Notes: generated by a model not told the origin, from the letters alone. DNA of 59,029 nucleotides from Arthrobacter castelli DSM 16402 (GCF_000430705.1 NZ_AUMN01000028.1:1-59029); one strand, 5' to 3'; numbered from the stretch's first letter, positions 8,493 to 18,024 are shown. Numbers and translations are program-made.

Positions 8493-9316
8493 GTGACCTC
8501 AACCGACAGGACCAAGAGTTCGACGCGGTCTGTCGTGGCCGTGGTCACCGGCGCAGCACGCGGGATCGGCCGGGGCATCGCATTGGCACTCGGCGACATT
8601 GGCGCAACAATCTATGTTGCCGATCGTGAAACCCGGAACCAACGCCATTCCGAGCTGCCGGGCACCGTGGAGGACACTGCTGAACAGGTCGAAAATCGCG
8701 GCGGCCACGCCATCCCTGTGTCGGTCGACGTCACCCAGGACTCCGCCGTCGATTCGCTCTTCGCACGGGTGCGCGCCGAGCGCGGCGGCCTCGACTTGCT
8801 CGTCGCTAACGCATTCGACGGGAACGCCTTGCCCTTCGCTGGAGGCCCATTCTGGACGTTGCCGTGGCAGCACTGGCACAACATGATCGACGCCGGCCTT
8901 CGCGGCCACGCCTTGACCGCCTGGCACGCCGCACCCTGCTGATCGAGCGCCGCGGGCTGGCCGTGCTCACCGGCTACGCAGAGCAGAACAAGGACGACAT
9001 CCTGGCCGACCACCTCTTCTACGACCTCGCCATGACCTCGATCAGCCGACTCGGCTACGGGCTCGCTAAAGACCTGGCCCGGCACGGCGTCACCGCGGTG
9101 ACCCTCTCTCCCGGAGTCACCGGCACTGAAGCGATCACCGCCGCGCTCGGTGACGACCTCCCGCCCGGTACCGACCCCGTCGAGTTCTGCGGCCGCGCGA
9201 TTTGCGCCCTCCTACAAGACCCGAACGTGGCACGACACGCCGGCAAGACCGTTCCCGTCGCCGACCTCGCTTCGGAGTACGGCTTCGCCGGCGACGACCC
9301 TCGGCCACCTTCCTGA
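8493..9316 (+). pseudogene. Short-chain dehydrogenase/reductase, frameshifted
   Basis: GTG 8493 after GAGGAGA begins 'MTSTDRTKSSTRSVVAVVTG' with the Rossmann motif 'TGAARGIGRG' and 'DVTQDSAV'. The first frame stops at 8942. Codons resume in another frame at 'LLIERRGLAVLTGYAEQ' and run to 9316. Adding one C to the CCC at 8934-8936 would join the halves, so one base has been lost or misread. The catalytic Tyr is followed by Met rather than Lys at the +4 position ('FYDLAMTS'), unusual for an SDR. A further frame with 'SATFLTRKVLSEAIRTEI' continues to 9519, so the original C-terminus may also be shifted. Confidence 0.75.
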
Positions 9317-9515
9317 CCCGCAAGGTCCTCTCAGAGGCGATACGGACCGAGATCAACGCCGATCCCTCAGCGGGCACCATCTATAAATACCTGGGTGGGC
9401 TAGCCTCCTGGAGCGACACACACAATCACTTCCTAAGGGCATCCGGACACCGGGCCTGGCCAGTATGGGTCGATCCGCACTTAACGCCCGGCAGCGGCAT
9501 ACCCCTGACCGGTCG

Positions 9516-10451
9516 TTAGTTGGCGTCGCGTGTGGTGTCTCGGTGGCGGCCGGCAGCTGTGATGTAGGCGCTGCCAAGGATCACCAGGCACCCGAGGATT
9601 TGCAGTATTGAAGGAACTTCATCGAGTACGACGGCGGCCAGCAGCAGAGCTCCAACTGGGGTCAGTAACAGCAGGGCGGATCCAACCTCGACACGCAGCC
9701 TTGGAGTGCCTATGGCCACGAGAAGCCAGCCAAGCACCTGTCCAGCCACGGCAGTCAGAGCCAGCCAACCGGTCGCCGCCCAACCCGGTGCGGGATCGAA
9801 GCCACCCCACACCGACCCCGCCACCGCGGCAACGACCGCGGCTGAGACCATGATGACCACGTAAGACTGAACCGGTGGCCGGTCAGGACCACCGCGGCGC
9901 AGCAAGAACAAGAATCCCGAATAACACAGTGCGGCCAGAACAGCGTGAATCGTGCCAAGCACGGGAGCCGAACCGGTCACACCGGTCTCGAAGACACCAC
10001 CGGTCAGCAGCGTGCCGACAACGATGAACGGAAGAATCATCAAAAACCGTCGACAGACCGGTTCGCGATCAATGACGACTGCCAACAGCGGCACCATCAC
10101 GACCTGGGTGTTGACCAACACGGCAGTCAGGCCGACTCCCACCTCGTAGATCGCCTGGGTCCACAGCAGGGCATCGGCGGCGAACAGGACACCGGCCGCT
10201 GCTGCCCAGCCCAGCTGGGCACGGGTCATGACCCCGACCCTCCGGCGCTCGGCCACCGCCAATGGCACCAGCAGAGGAATCGCCAGTAAACACCGGAAAA
10301 AGGACGCCGTGCCCGGCGACGTGGCCGACAGCGCCACAAAGAGCCCCGAGGTGGCCACCCCCAAAGCACCGATCGACGTAGCCATGACCGGCCGGGAGGC
10401 TGCCGCGGCAACGACACCGGCACCGCGCAGGAAAGCTCCTGAAAACATCAC
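9516..10451 (-). CDS. EamA/DMT-family exporter
   Basis: The protein has 311 residues with ten predicted membrane helices in two EamA repeats. The first repeat has 'TSIGALGVATSGLFVALS' and the second ends with a typical 'LQILGCLVILGSAYITA'. Members of the drug/metabolite transporter superfamily export amino acids, metabolites or drugs. It stands alone, converging with the SDR remnant. No adjacent regulator indicates the substrate. The start ATG could be 10451 or the next Met. Confidence 0.85.
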   Translation of the reverse strand: MMFSGAFLRGAGVVAAAASRPVMATSIGALGVATSGLFVALSATSPGTASFFRCLLAIPLLVPLAVAERRRVGVMTRAQLGWAAAAGVLFAADALLWTQAIYEVGVGLTAVLVNTQVVMVPLLAVVIDREPVCRRFLMILPFIVVGTLLTGGVFETGVTGSAPVLGTIHAVLAALCYSGFLFLLRRGGPDRPPVQSYVVIMVSAAVVAAVAGSVWGGFDPAPGWAATGWLALTAVAGQVLGWLLVAIGTPRLRVEVGSALLLLTPVGALLLAAVVLDEVPSILQILGCLVILGSAYITAAGRHRDTTRDAN

Positions 10452-10755
10452 CCGATCCTAGCGCGGCACCACTCCTTGCATCCTTCACGACCGAGCCGAC
10501 CTGAGCCCCACCGTCCCAACCGAGAATCCTCACCGGAACGGCGCGTCATCTGGTCCGGACTCGCGGGCACTGCCAAAGTCCAAACCGGCACCAAAGTGGG
10601 CCATGATGGAGTTCTACAACCACCCCGCCGAGCACTGGGTCCCACCTCCGGACCACGAACCCCATCGATGAGTTTGTCAGGATATGGCCAGACCGGCGGC
10701 GGCACGGGAGTTAGACCCTTCGTCTCCTGGGACCGTAGCGGCACGGTCGCGAACG
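10452..10755. other. Gene-free stretch between exporter and oxidase genes
   Basis: Both flanking genes run on the minus strand. I see no coding frame with family support, no hairpin terminator of note and no transposon end here. Confidence 0.5.
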
Positions 10756-12393
10756 TCATACCACCGTGAAGTTGGCCATCATGGCCATGTCCTCGTGTTC
10801 GAGATTGTGGCAGTGCACCAGATACTTGCCGCGGAAACCGGTGAATTCGACGAGTACTTCGACGACGCCGTACGGGGTGACGTTCACGGTGTCTTTCCAC
10901 CCGGCGTCGTGCCGGTTCGGCTTGCCACCGTCACGGGAGTGCACCTGAAAATGCGCCAGGTGGGTGTGCACCGGATGATTGAAGTCGCTGGTGAACCGCC
11001 ACAGCTCCACCGTGCCGAGCTTCGGTGTGGCCAGCGATTCGCGCGGGTCGAAGGGTTCACCGTTAACGGTCCAGATATCGCCGGTGCTCAGGCGGAAGTC
11101 GAAGGTGCGCACGCCCACGGCGTCCTTCCGGTCCAGCCGCCGATAGGACCGACAGAGCCGGTCGGGAATCGTCGTCGTATCGGTTTCTGCGCGGTCCACG
11201 ACGAACTTCATCACCTGACCGGCCGGCCCCGAGCCCACGGAGTTGGCGACCACGACCTCGGTGCCGACCGGCAAAGCGGAGAAGTCGACGACGACGTCGA
11301 ACCGCTCGGCCGGGGACATCGGGATGGACGGAAGCCGCTGCGGCGCAACCAGCAGCCCGCCGTCCGAGCCGATCTGGGTGATGGGCAACTCCCGGTTACC
11401 GGCGCGGAAGGTGAGCTGGTACACCCGGGCGTTGGAGGCGTTGAGCAGCCTCAGACGGTATTTCGTGTTGGCCACCCGCTTCACCGGCCACGGCGCGCCG
11501 TTGACGAGCAGCACGTCGCCGAGCACCCCGTCCATATAGGCGGACTTCACGCCGCCCGGATCGTGAAGCTGCGGGTCCTTCGACGGGTATTGCAGCTGCC
11601 CGTCGGCGTCAAAGGACCGGTCGCAGATCAGCAGCGACAGTTCCTTATCTCCCGCCGCCAGGTCCAGGAAGTCCTCCTCCTCATCCCGCACGAAGGCCGA
11701 CCCGACGAGGCCGCGCCAGAGTTGCGGGCCGGAGAAATCCATCCGGTGATCGTGGTACCACAAGGGCGCGGCGCGCTGCTCCAGCGGGTACCGATAGGTC
11801 CTGCTGTCCGGGTGCAGACTCCAGACCTGCGGGTCCGGCTTCTGGGGCACCCGGCCCTGTTGGGGGCCGTTGCCGGTGCCAGCAGCCTGCCGGGCGTGCA
11901 TGCTCAGCATCGCCGCATCCACTCGTTTATCGTATCCGTCGGGGACGATCAGATCGGTGGGATAGCCGTCCGAATCGTGGGGATTGACGCCCCCGTGCAG
12001 ATGCGTCGAGGTGGGAACGGGCAGCTCGTTATGGATCGTCACCTCGATCTGCCTGCCGCTGCGCGCCTCTATCGTGGGTCCGGGGAAGATGCCGTTATAC
12101 CCCCAGATCTGCGTCGTGAACCCGGGCAGGATCTGCGCATCGGCCGCCCGCTGCGTCACCTCATAGTGGTCGACCCCGCCCGCCGATCGCACCGGCTCGA
12201 GCACGGGGACTTTCGGCAGTTCGGCGTCGAACCGGGGCGGAAGCTCGACGGCGGAGGACATCACCGTGCCCGTGGCACCGGAAACCGGACCCTTGGGCGT
12301 GAACAGGGAATCGCATCCGGTGACGGTCCCGGCGGCCACGGCACCAATGCCTGCGGCGGTCAGGAACTGGCGGCGGTTGACGGTGCGGCTCAC
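10756..12393 (-). CDS. Secreted multicopper oxidase (CotA/bilirubin oxidase type)
   Basis: The protein has 545 residues. The N-terminus has a Tat motif 'NRRQFLTAAG' and a lipobox-like Cys at about residue 27, so it is exported folded and perhaps lipid-anchored. Copper motifs are complete: 'HLHGGVNPH', 'WYHDHRMDFS', 'HPVHTHLAHFQV' and 'HCHNLEHEDMAMM', the last with the axial Met of a type 1 site. It oxidises phenols, bilirubin-like compounds or cuprous ion using O2. GTG 12393 is chosen because it overlaps the stop of the upstream membrane gene by 4 nt and starts directly at the signal peptide. It fits a copper-tolerance role. Confidence 0.9.
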   Translation of the reverse strand: MSRTVNRRQFLTAAGIGAVAAGTVTGCDSLFTPKGPVSGATGTVMSSAVELPPRFDAELPKVPVLEPVRSAGGVDHYEVTQRAADAQILPGFTTQIWGYNGIFPGPTIEARSGRQIEVTIHNELPVPTSTHLHGGVNPHDSDGYPTDLIVPDGYDKRVDAAMLSMHARQAAGTGNGPQQGRVPQKPDPQVWSLHPDSRTYRYPLEQRAAPLWYHDHRMDFSGPQLWRGLVGSAFVRDEEEDFLDLAAGDKELSLLICDRSFDADGQLQYPSKDPQLHDPGGVKSAYMDGVLGDVLLVNGAPWPVKRVANTKYRLRLLNASNARVYQLTFRAGNRELPITQIGSDGGLLVAPQRLPSIPMSPAERFDVVVDFSALPVGTEVVVANSVGSGPAGQVMKFVVDRAETDTTTIPDRLCRSYRRLDRKDAVGVRTFDFRLSTGDIWTVNGEPFDPRESLATPKLGTVELWRFTSDFNHPVHTHLAHFQVHSRDGGKPNRHDAGWKDTVNVTPYGVVEVLVEFTGFRGKYLVHCHNLEHEDMAMMANFTVV

Positions 12394-12917
12394 GGCTGCC
12401 TCCCCGGCTGATCCACGGCCGGCCGAACGGGCTGTTCGCGGAAACGCTCCCGGCGGCGCGGGCGGGGACGATACACATGCCGCCAGAGCGCGTAGCAATA
12501 GATCGAGCACACCGAGATCAGCAACACACCGGCAAAGATGTGCAGCCCGACGACACGCGTATAACCGATGATCTCCTGGACGAACAGGCCCAGCCAGAGC
12601 AGCACCCCGGCGACCATGGGCCACCACGCGCCGCGGGAGACAGTGGCGAAAAAGATGCCGAGCACGAAACACGCGAAAATGACCACAGTGATGAAGAACG
12701 CGTTGATGCCGTGCATGGTCAGCATCGACACGTTGCCCTCAACGAAGAGGGCCGCCAACAGCGCCTGAGCGACCAACAGAAGCATCAGTATCGAGGACAC
12801 GACGCGCAGGGCCCACAGCATGACGCTGAACGGCCGCTCGGCGAATGCCTCGGGCGGCGGCTCAGGATACTGACCGTGGTGGTCATCGGCCAGATGATCA
12901 GCACCGGAAGTTGGCAT
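12390..12917 (-). CDS. Four-helix membrane protein coupled to the multicopper oxidase
   Basis: The protein has 175 residues with a hydrophilic His-containing N-terminus ('DHLADDHHGQYPEPP'), four membrane helices and a basic C-terminus. His residues lie in or near helices ('LTMHGINAF', 'VGLHIFAG', 'LWRHVYRP'), which could bind heme or copper, but I recognise no named family. Translation is coupled to the oxidase (GTGA overlap), so the two are one operon. ATG 12917 is preferred over the frame's upstream Met. Confidence 0.7.
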   Translation of the reverse strand: MPTSGADHLADDHHGQYPEPPPEAFAERPFSVMLWALRVVSSILMLLLVAQALLAALFVEGNVSMLTMHGINAFFITVVIFACFVLGIFFATVSRGAWWPMVAGVLLWLGLFVQEIIGYTRVVGLHIFAGVLLISVCSIYCYALWRHVYRPRPRRRERFREQPVRPAVDQPGRQP

Positions 12918-12962
12918 GACCCTATTCTGCACCCGCACTCCGCCAGCAGGCATCATCTTTTC

Positions 12963-12981
12963 GACGTAGTCGCACTACGTC
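12963..12981. promoter_or_regulatory. Inverted repeat upstream of the oxidase operon
   Basis: GACGTAGT-CGC-ACTACGTC is a perfect 8-bp inverted repeat about 45 bp upstream of the operon start, flanked by TTTT and AAAA tracts. It is a good operator candidate for a copper-responsive repressor. No repressor gene lies beside it. Confidence 0.45.
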
Positions 12982-13222
12982 AAAAAGCGACCGGAGCCGT
13001 GCAGTAGCGACCCGCGGAATCAGCCGGCAGTCGCGCACCGAAAAGACTTTCAGGCGGTTACGGTGAGCGTTGATAGGTCGGCGTCGGTTGCCATGTCAGC
13101 GAAACCAGGACTGGTCGGCGATGATGCCAAGCTCAGACCGCGAACACTCCGACCCGCTGCCATCACATGGCCCGACGCTCGCACTCACCTCGACTGTCGC
13201 CGGTGCACGCGGGAGTCAGTAG

Positions 13223-13426
13223 GTGACCACTGGCGTATCCACCGCACGAAAGGACGCCCGTCCAACCACCGTGCGCGGCATCGATGCTTACGACGAAACC
13301 TGGGACTTCCTCTTCGACCAGCCCCAAGGCCAGATCGAGTTAGTTCCTGATGACCGTGAAGTGACAGACCAGACCAGGTTGAGGATCAGCAACCGGAACG
13401 AGGCGCAGCCTGATTGGTCATTATGA
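13223..13426 (+). CDS. Small ORF, 67 aa, doubtful
   Basis: It starts GTG with a weak upstream GGGAG and reads 'RGIDAYDETWDFLFDQPQGQ'. It converges on and slightly overlaps the TetR gene at 13421. I recognise no family; it may be a fragment. The rest of 12982-13222 holds nothing I can support. Confidence 0.25.
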   Translation: MTTGVSTARKDARPTTVRGIDAYDETWDFLFDQPQGQIELVPDDREVTDQTRLRISNRNEAQPDWSL

Positions 13427-14008
13427 GATGTCTAGGTCCAATGCCGAGGAGATGGCGGCGTCGGCGATGATTTGGAACATTTCTTCCATTGCGGCGGCGG
13501 AGTAGTCACCGGCGATGTCGCCGTTGAGCCATCCGGATAGCAGGGCCTGGTAGGCGCCGACCATCGAGTGGACTACTACCTCCAGTGGCACCGCCGGTGC
13601 GTGCCCGGCGGGGAGCAAGGCAGCCAGCCTGCTGCGAAGGGCCTCTGACAGGAGCGCCTCAACGCGGGCTTGCACCAGCGCAGAGGCGCTCCGCCGAGGT
13701 GTGAGAGCGCGATAGAGCTGGCTGTGTTGAGCGACGCCGGCGAAGAGTCCTGGGTTAAACCTCATCCCGGTCCCGGTAACCGGTCCGGGAGCGGGGGCGA
13801 GAAGTTGCTCGATGCGGTCCAGGCAGGAGAGCAGTAGGTCGTGTTTGTCGGTGTAGTGGGAATAGAACGTCGACCTGCCCACGTCGGCTCGATCGATGAT
13901 GTCTCGCACCGTGACTGCCTCGTAACCGTTTTCGACGACCAGGGACAGCAGTGCCTGCTCGATAGCTTGCTGGGTGCGTCGGACCCGACGGTCCGGTGTC
14001 GTGTTCAT
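13421..14008 (-). CDS. TetR-family regulator
   Basis: The protein has 195 residues, with helix-turn-helix 'YEAVTVRDIIDRADVGRSTF' then 'YSHYTDKHDLL', and a C-terminal domain of the AcrR/TetR_C type. The start ATG 14008 follows GGAGG at proper spacing; the frame upstream is longer but has no ribosome site. It diverges from a flavoprotein-cupin gene pair that it probably represses. Confidence 0.85.
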   Translation of the reverse strand: MNTTPDRRVRRTQQAIEQALLSLVVENGYEAVTVRDIIDRADVGRSTFYSHYTDKHDLLLSCLDRIEQLLAPAPGPVTGTGMRFNPGLFAGVAQHSQLYRALTPRRSASALVQARVEALLSEALRSRLAALLPAGHAPAVPLEVVVHSMVGAYQALLSGWLNGDIAGDYSAAAMEEMFQIIADAAISSALDLDIS

Positions 14009-14033
14009 GAAGGCTGCCTCCAAGAGTTCGAAC

Positions 14034-14065
14034 AATGTCCCCACCGGTGTTCGGAATTGGACATT
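14034..14065. promoter_or_regulatory. Possible operator of the divergent TetR/flavoprotein promoter
   Basis: AATGTCC at 14034-14040 and GGACATT at 14059-14065 form an inverted pair separated by 18 bp in the divergent intergenic region. This is a candidate for a TetR dimer pair; evidence is symmetry and location only. Confidence 0.35.
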
Positions 14066-14225
14066 TCCACCGGATTGACTGTTGACCACCAAGACTATCG
14101 AATGAAGAGTTCATTACTGAACACCTGTCCGTTTATGGCGGAGTACCGATGGCGCCACCACACCGATCGCTGCCAAGGCTCTGCTGAACCCGGACTCTCA
14201 AACGAAAGCAAGGAGGACTTACATC

Positions 14226-15632
14226 GTGGATACTACGAAGCGAGCCGGGCCCAACCGGCACGACATTGCGGAGGCCCTGCGCCAGACAGCCTCTGGTTCG
14301 GTACACATGGCCGGCGAAGAGCGCTACGATGCAGCACGGCAGCCCTGGAACACGACCATCAACCCCAGTCCCGCCATCGTCGTCGAGGCAATCGCGCCCA
14401 GTGACGTACGGGCCGCTGTCCGCGTGGCTGGTGAGTATGGGCTGCGTGTGGCGGTGCAGGGCACCGGCCACGGCGCCGACCCCGCCGATGGTGCACTCAT
14501 GATCAACACCGCTGGGATGAACACCGTTCACGTTGACGCGTCCCGGCGGGTGGCACGCGTCGGGGCCGGGGCGACTTGGGGTGACGTGATCGGTCAAGCC
14601 GGCCGCTACGGCCTCGCACCGCTGTCGGGATCCTCGCCAACCGTTGGAGTGGCTGGCTACACTCTCGGAGGTGGGCACGGGTGGCTGTCGCGCACCTACG
14701 GGTTTGCCGCGGACAGTCTGGTCCGCGCGCACATCGTCACCTCCGGCGGACAGTTGTGCACCGCCGATGCCGAGAACAATCCCGAACTGCACTGGGCGCT
14801 GCGCGGCGGCGGCGGCAACTTCGGCGTAGTCACCGATATGGAAGTGCAGCTGTACCCGGTCAGTAGCGTATACGGTGGCATGCTTCTGTTCGACAGCATG
14901 CCAAGCACCATTGCCAGCTACCGGGACTGGGCACTCGGCCAGCCCGACGAGATGAACACCGCGCTGATGATGATGCCGATTCCCGACGTCCAGGGCGTGC
15001 CCGAGCCGATCCGCGGCAAGCGGGTCCTCGCGCTGCGGGTCTGCTACCTGGGCGACGCTGAACGGGCCGAACGGCTGCTCTCCCCGCTGCGCGACGCAGC
15101 CGGGCCACCCCTGATGGGAGAGCTGACCGACATGAGCTATACATACCTGGCCCGCGACATGATCGACCCGCCACCGCCGCAATCCAACCGCGGACATCTG
15201 GCGATGTATCAGCAGCTGCCCGACGCGGCCATCGAAGCCCTCAACGATGCGGCGGGCCAGCCAGCCGACACCGCCGATTCGCCGGTAAAAGTCGTCGAGA
15301 TCCGACACTTCGGTGGAGCCATGGCCCGCCCGTCTCATCACGCGGGACCGGTCGGTGGCCGGGATGCCTCCTTCTGCGTCCTGGTATCGGCGCCCCTCGA
15401 CGGCCTCGAACAACCGCAGGTCAACGCCGTAGACACATACATGGACGCACTGGCTGGCCGACTTGACCGCCACGCCACCGGAGGAAGCTTTCTGAGCTGG
15501 CTGCCACACCCCTCCAAGATCGCCTCCGCGTACTCCCCCGACGACTATCAGCAGTTACAGGCCGTCAAGGCCACCTACGACCCGACGAACCTGTTCGGCT
15601 ACCCCAACATTGCACCTACTCAAGAGAGCTGA
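14226..15632 (+). CDS. FAD-linked oxidase (PCMH/BBE type)
   Basis: The protein has 468 residues with a vanillyl-alcohol-oxidase-fold FAD domain and a C-terminal berberine-bridge segment ('YDPTNLFGYPNI'). His82 in 'GTGHGAD' is the usual site of covalent flavin attachment. The second site (Cys in bicovalent relatives) is replaced at 'GSSPTVGVAGYTLGGG', so the flavin would be singly attached. Such enzymes oxidise sugars, phenolics or secondary metabolites with O2. There is no signal peptide. GTG 14226 is used. A cupin gene follows 53 bp downstream, so they likely form a small catabolic operon under the divergent TetR. Confidence 0.85.
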   Translation: MDTTKRAGPNRHDIAEALRQTASGSVHMAGEERYDAARQPWNTTINPSPAIVVEAIAPSDVRAAVRVAGEYGLRVAVQGTGHGADPADGALMINTAGMNTVHVDASRRVARVGAGATWGDVIGQAGRYGLAPLSGSSPTVGVAGYTLGGGHGWLSRTYGFAADSLVRAHIVTSGGQLCTADAENNPELHWALRGGGGNFGVVTDMEVQLYPVSSVYGGMLLFDSMPSTIASYRDWALGQPDEMNTALMMMPIPDVQGVPEPIRGKRVLALRVCYLGDAERAERLLSPLRDAAGPPLMGELTDMSYTYLARDMIDPPPPQSNRGHLAMYQQLPDAAIEALNDAAGQPADTADSPVKVVEIRHFGGAMARPSHHAGPVGGRDASFCVLVSAPLDGLEQPQVNAVDTYMDALAGRLDRHATGGSFLSWLPHPSKIASAYSPDDYQQLQAVKATYDPTNLFGYPNIAPTQES

Positions 15633-15685
15633 GCCCAATGTGCCGAAACTGCAGTAACCAAGTCACATATCGCAAAGGAGCTGCC

Positions 15686-16183
15686 ATGAGCTACCCCCAG
15701 CCCCGCTACCTCGCAAAACAAGGCGAAGCCAGCGCACAAGTCCGCACCAGTTCTGAACCACCCGGCTACACCACCGCCAAGGGAACCGCCGGCCACTACC
15801 TCGCATCGACCCACCAGACCGACGGCCTGTTCAGCCTCTTCCGATGGGAGATGAGCGCCACGTCAGGAGGACCGTCTCCGCACTTCCACCGCAGCGTTTC
15901 CGAGACCTTCTACGTCCTCAACGGCATCGTCCGGCTCTACGACGGACGCGACTGGTTCAATGCCCATCCCGGAGATCTCATCTACGTCCCGCCCGGCGGC
16001 ATCCACGCCTTTACCAACACATCCGGCGCACCAGCATCAATGCTGATGATGCTCGCTCCCGGAGCCGACCGCGAAGCCTACTTCGCCGAACTCACCGAGC
16101 TTGCCGCCAGTGGCCACACACTCACTGACGATGAATGGGCCAACCTCTTCGCCCGTCACGACACCGTCCTGGTCAATTCCTAA
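15686..16183 (+). CDS. Cupin-domain protein (quercetinase-like)
   Basis: The protein has 165 residues with one cupin barrel. Metal ligands are visible as His66 and His68 in 'PHFHRSVSETFYVL', Glu73, and His107 in 'GGIHAFTN'. The arrangement resembles quercetin 2,3-dioxygenase-like single cupins that cleave or bind phenolic compounds. ATG 15686 follows AAAGGAG. It is co-oriented with the flavin oxidase and probably acts on the same compound or its product; the substrate is unknown. Confidence 0.8.
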   Translation: MSYPQPRYLAKQGEASAQVRTSSEPPGYTTAKGTAGHYLASTHQTDGLFSLFRWEMSATSGGPSPHFHRSVSETFYVLNGIVRLYDGRDWFNAHPGDLIYVPPGGIHAFTNTSGAPASMLMMLAPGADREAYFAELTELAASGHTLTDDEWANLFARHDTVLVNS

Positions 16184-16288
16184 CAGACAGCCAACACAAG
16201 CAACCCGGCAAGACGCCTGCGGTGAACCCGGTCCCTGGTGCCCAAGCGCCGCCGCCCATTGCCCGGGGGTGAGCATCCGCCCTGAAGG

Positions 16289-16984
16289 TTATTTCAGCCG
16301 CCTGTTGCCGGATCTGGGTCCTCGGGTACTTGGGGCCAGCCTGATCAGGACGATGCCGTAGATGACGATCCATACGACCCAGAGTAGCCAGCCGGCCAGG
16401 CCGAGCAGCCCCAGGAAACCGCCCCGGTCCATTATCAGCGGGGTCAGAACCGCGGAGCTGAACTGTAACCCGGCGGCGGTGAACCCTATTGCCGCGTGCC
16501 ATGGCCGGATCAGTCCGCTGCGCTGGCCGCTGAGCGACAGGCCAATGAGTGCCACCGCCAAAAAGGTGCCGTTGAGAGTGAACAGCGCTTCCTGCAACGC
16601 CCACAGTCCGACTGTCACGTTGTGATCGTCGGCCGCCGTTGAGGCGAGAGCTAACCGGACAGCGATAACGGCGACGAAATTGCCATTCTGAAGGATCAGG
16701 CCGGCGAGCCCCACCAGAGACCATGCCTCCCCCCTCTCATACTCTGATCGCCACGTAGCCGCGACAGCGCCGGCCCCGAACAGGGTGGCCAACACCCAGG
16801 CGGGGGCAGTGAAAGCGGAAGCCAGACCAATCGCAGTGCTTTCCGTGCTGAAGAACGTGACCACGTCGCTGATCGCCGCGCCGGTCGTCGGCATGCCCGC
16901 AGGTACTAGCACGAGCGCATTTACAAGGAGGATGATTGCGGCGAATCCGATAGCGGCGACACCGCAGACACGCGAAAACGACAT
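16289..16984 (-). CDS. Multi-spanning membrane protein, 231 aa
   Basis: I recognise no named family. The protein begins with a helix 'GVAAIGFAAIILLVNALVLV' and has several more membrane helices with short loops and a basic C-terminus. ATG 16984 follows GAGGAGAAC. It is the last gene of a minus-strand set (17932 to 16289) whose members are all membrane proteins and which diverges from a PadR regulator. The set may be a stress or transport system. Confidence 0.7.
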   Translation of the reverse strand: MSFSRVCGVAAIGFAAIILLVNALVLVPAGMPTTGAAISDVVTFFSTESTAIGLASAFTAPAWVLATLFGAGAVAATWRSEYERGEAWSLVGLAGLILQNGNFVAVIAVRLALASTAADDHNVTVGLWALQEALFTLNGTFLAVALIGLSLSGQRSGLIRPWHAAIGFTAAGLQFSSAVLTPLIMDRGGFLGLLGLAGWLLWVVWIVIYGIVLIRLAPSTRGPRSGNRRLK

Positions 16985-17023
16985 ACTTGTTCTCCTCATG
17001 GAAGGAAGTGGTGCTGCTGATGT

Positions 17024-17740
17024 TCAGCGTGGCCGTGAGTTCGCGGCTGTTCGTCGTTGGACGAGCGTCAAGGACAGCAGTACGATCCATACCCAGGTGA
17101 CGAGGGTGAAGGGAACGATAATGGCGAAGTTCATGGCCATGGCCCCGACGAACCATCCGCTACCTGCCACGGCGCCGGTCCAGCCAAGCCATGAGGGATA
17201 CAAGGACGTCCGCACAAGCACCAGGGCGTAGAGCAGAATTGATATCCCCAGCATTGCCTGGGCGACAAAGGCCAGCGCACCGAGGACAGCTATCACGGCC
17301 GTGGCGGCGAGTTCAGCGTCGGCGCGACCGGCCGCATCCGCCGAGACCCATTGGGAGCTGAGGGATTCCAGTCCAAGAGCGTGTAAAGCGAAGTACACGC
17401 TGAACACTGCTGTGCCGGCGATGATGACTGCGTGTGCTGACTTCCTGATGCCCCGCGCTTCGTCGTCGGGCAGTGAGGTGCCCATCAGCGTGAACCCGAT
17501 CATCCACAGGATGACGGCGCCGATATTCAGGTAGTGCTCGGCGGGCCAGAATGGGCGGCCAGCGACAAGGTCCAGCATCGCGGCCGCATCGGTGATCGGC
17601 GGATTGCCATGGAATGCCGTCGCGGCGACGTACATGATGGTTCCGGTGAGCAGGCAGGCCGCCGCCGGCCCGGCCAGCGGCCGCCGGCGGGTGTGAGTCA
17701 TGGCCGACTGCCCATCGTTGGGCTGATGTGAGGTGTCCAT
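17024..17740 (-). CDS. Multi-spanning membrane protein, 238 aa
   Basis: After a soluble N-terminus ('MDTSHQPNDGQSAMTHTRRR') come about six membrane helices, including 'PSWLGWTGAVAGSGWFVGAM', a pattern seen in small actinobacterial membrane proteins of unknown function. It sits between a 50-residue membrane peptide (17780-17932) and the membrane protein at 16289, all on the minus strand. Function unknown; co-regulation by PadR is inferred. Confidence 0.7.
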   Translation of the reverse strand: MDTSHQPNDGQSAMTHTRRRPLAGPAAACLLTGTIMYVAATAFHGNPPITDAAAMLDLVAGRPFWPAEHYLNIGAVILWMIGFTLMGTSLPDDEARGIRKSAHAVIIAGTAVFSVYFALHALGLESLSSQWVSADAAGRADAELAATAVIAVLGALAFVAQAMLGISILLYALVLVRTSLYPSWLGWTGAVAGSGWFVGAMAMNFAIIVPFTLVTWVWIVLLSLTLVQRRTAANSRPR

Positions 17741-17779
17741 AGGTACGGCACTTTCGAATGTTGAAGAGGGAACGGATGG

Positions 17780-17932
17780 TTAGGGAACGAACAATGATGC
17801 TGCAGCCATCAACGCCGCAATCGCCGCTGCTGCTAGGAACAGCCCGAGTCCCAGGCCTACGGGCGATCCCCAGCCATGCCAACGTTGCTGCAGTTCGGCA
17901 TAGGTAGTGCTCTCTCGTTTTTCGTCAGCCAT
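17780..17932 (-). CDS. 50-aa single-helix membrane peptide
   Basis: A short gene: ATG 17932, hydrophilic start 'MADEKRESTTYAELQQRW', then one membrane helix rich in Gly, Leu and Ala ending 'AAASLFVP'. AAGGAG lies just upstream. It is the first gene after the PadR operator and so probably the lead gene of the membrane set. Peptides of this type often act as subunits or regulators of larger membrane proteins. Confidence 0.65.
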   Translation of the reverse strand: MADEKRESTTYAELQQRWHGWGSPVGLGLGLFLAAAAIAALMAAASLFVP

Positions 17933-17985
17933 GATGTGCTCCTTGGATCGATCGATACGCGGTCATTTCACCTGCTGAAGCCAAT

Positions 17986-18024
17986 ACAACCATAACTAGT
18001 TATTTTATGTCTAGTTATGGTTGT
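17986..18024. promoter_or_regulatory. PadR operator: 14-bp perfect inverted repeat
   Basis: ACAACCATAACTAG (17986-17999) is mirrored exactly by CTAGTTATGGTTGT (18011-18024) across an 11-bp spacer. It lies in the divergent promoter region, 17 bp before the PadR start, and is very likely the PadR binding site controlling both directions. Confidence 0.75.

Noticed and set aside
10684-12411. 575-aa open frame on the plus strand opposite the multicopper oxidase
   Set aside because: Reverse-strand shadow of a high-GC gene. It has no domain, and the minus strand has all copper motifs.
14133-15509. 458-aa open frame opposite the FAD oxidase
   Set aside because: Shadow frame; the plus strand holds a complete flavoprotein with a coupled cupin gene.
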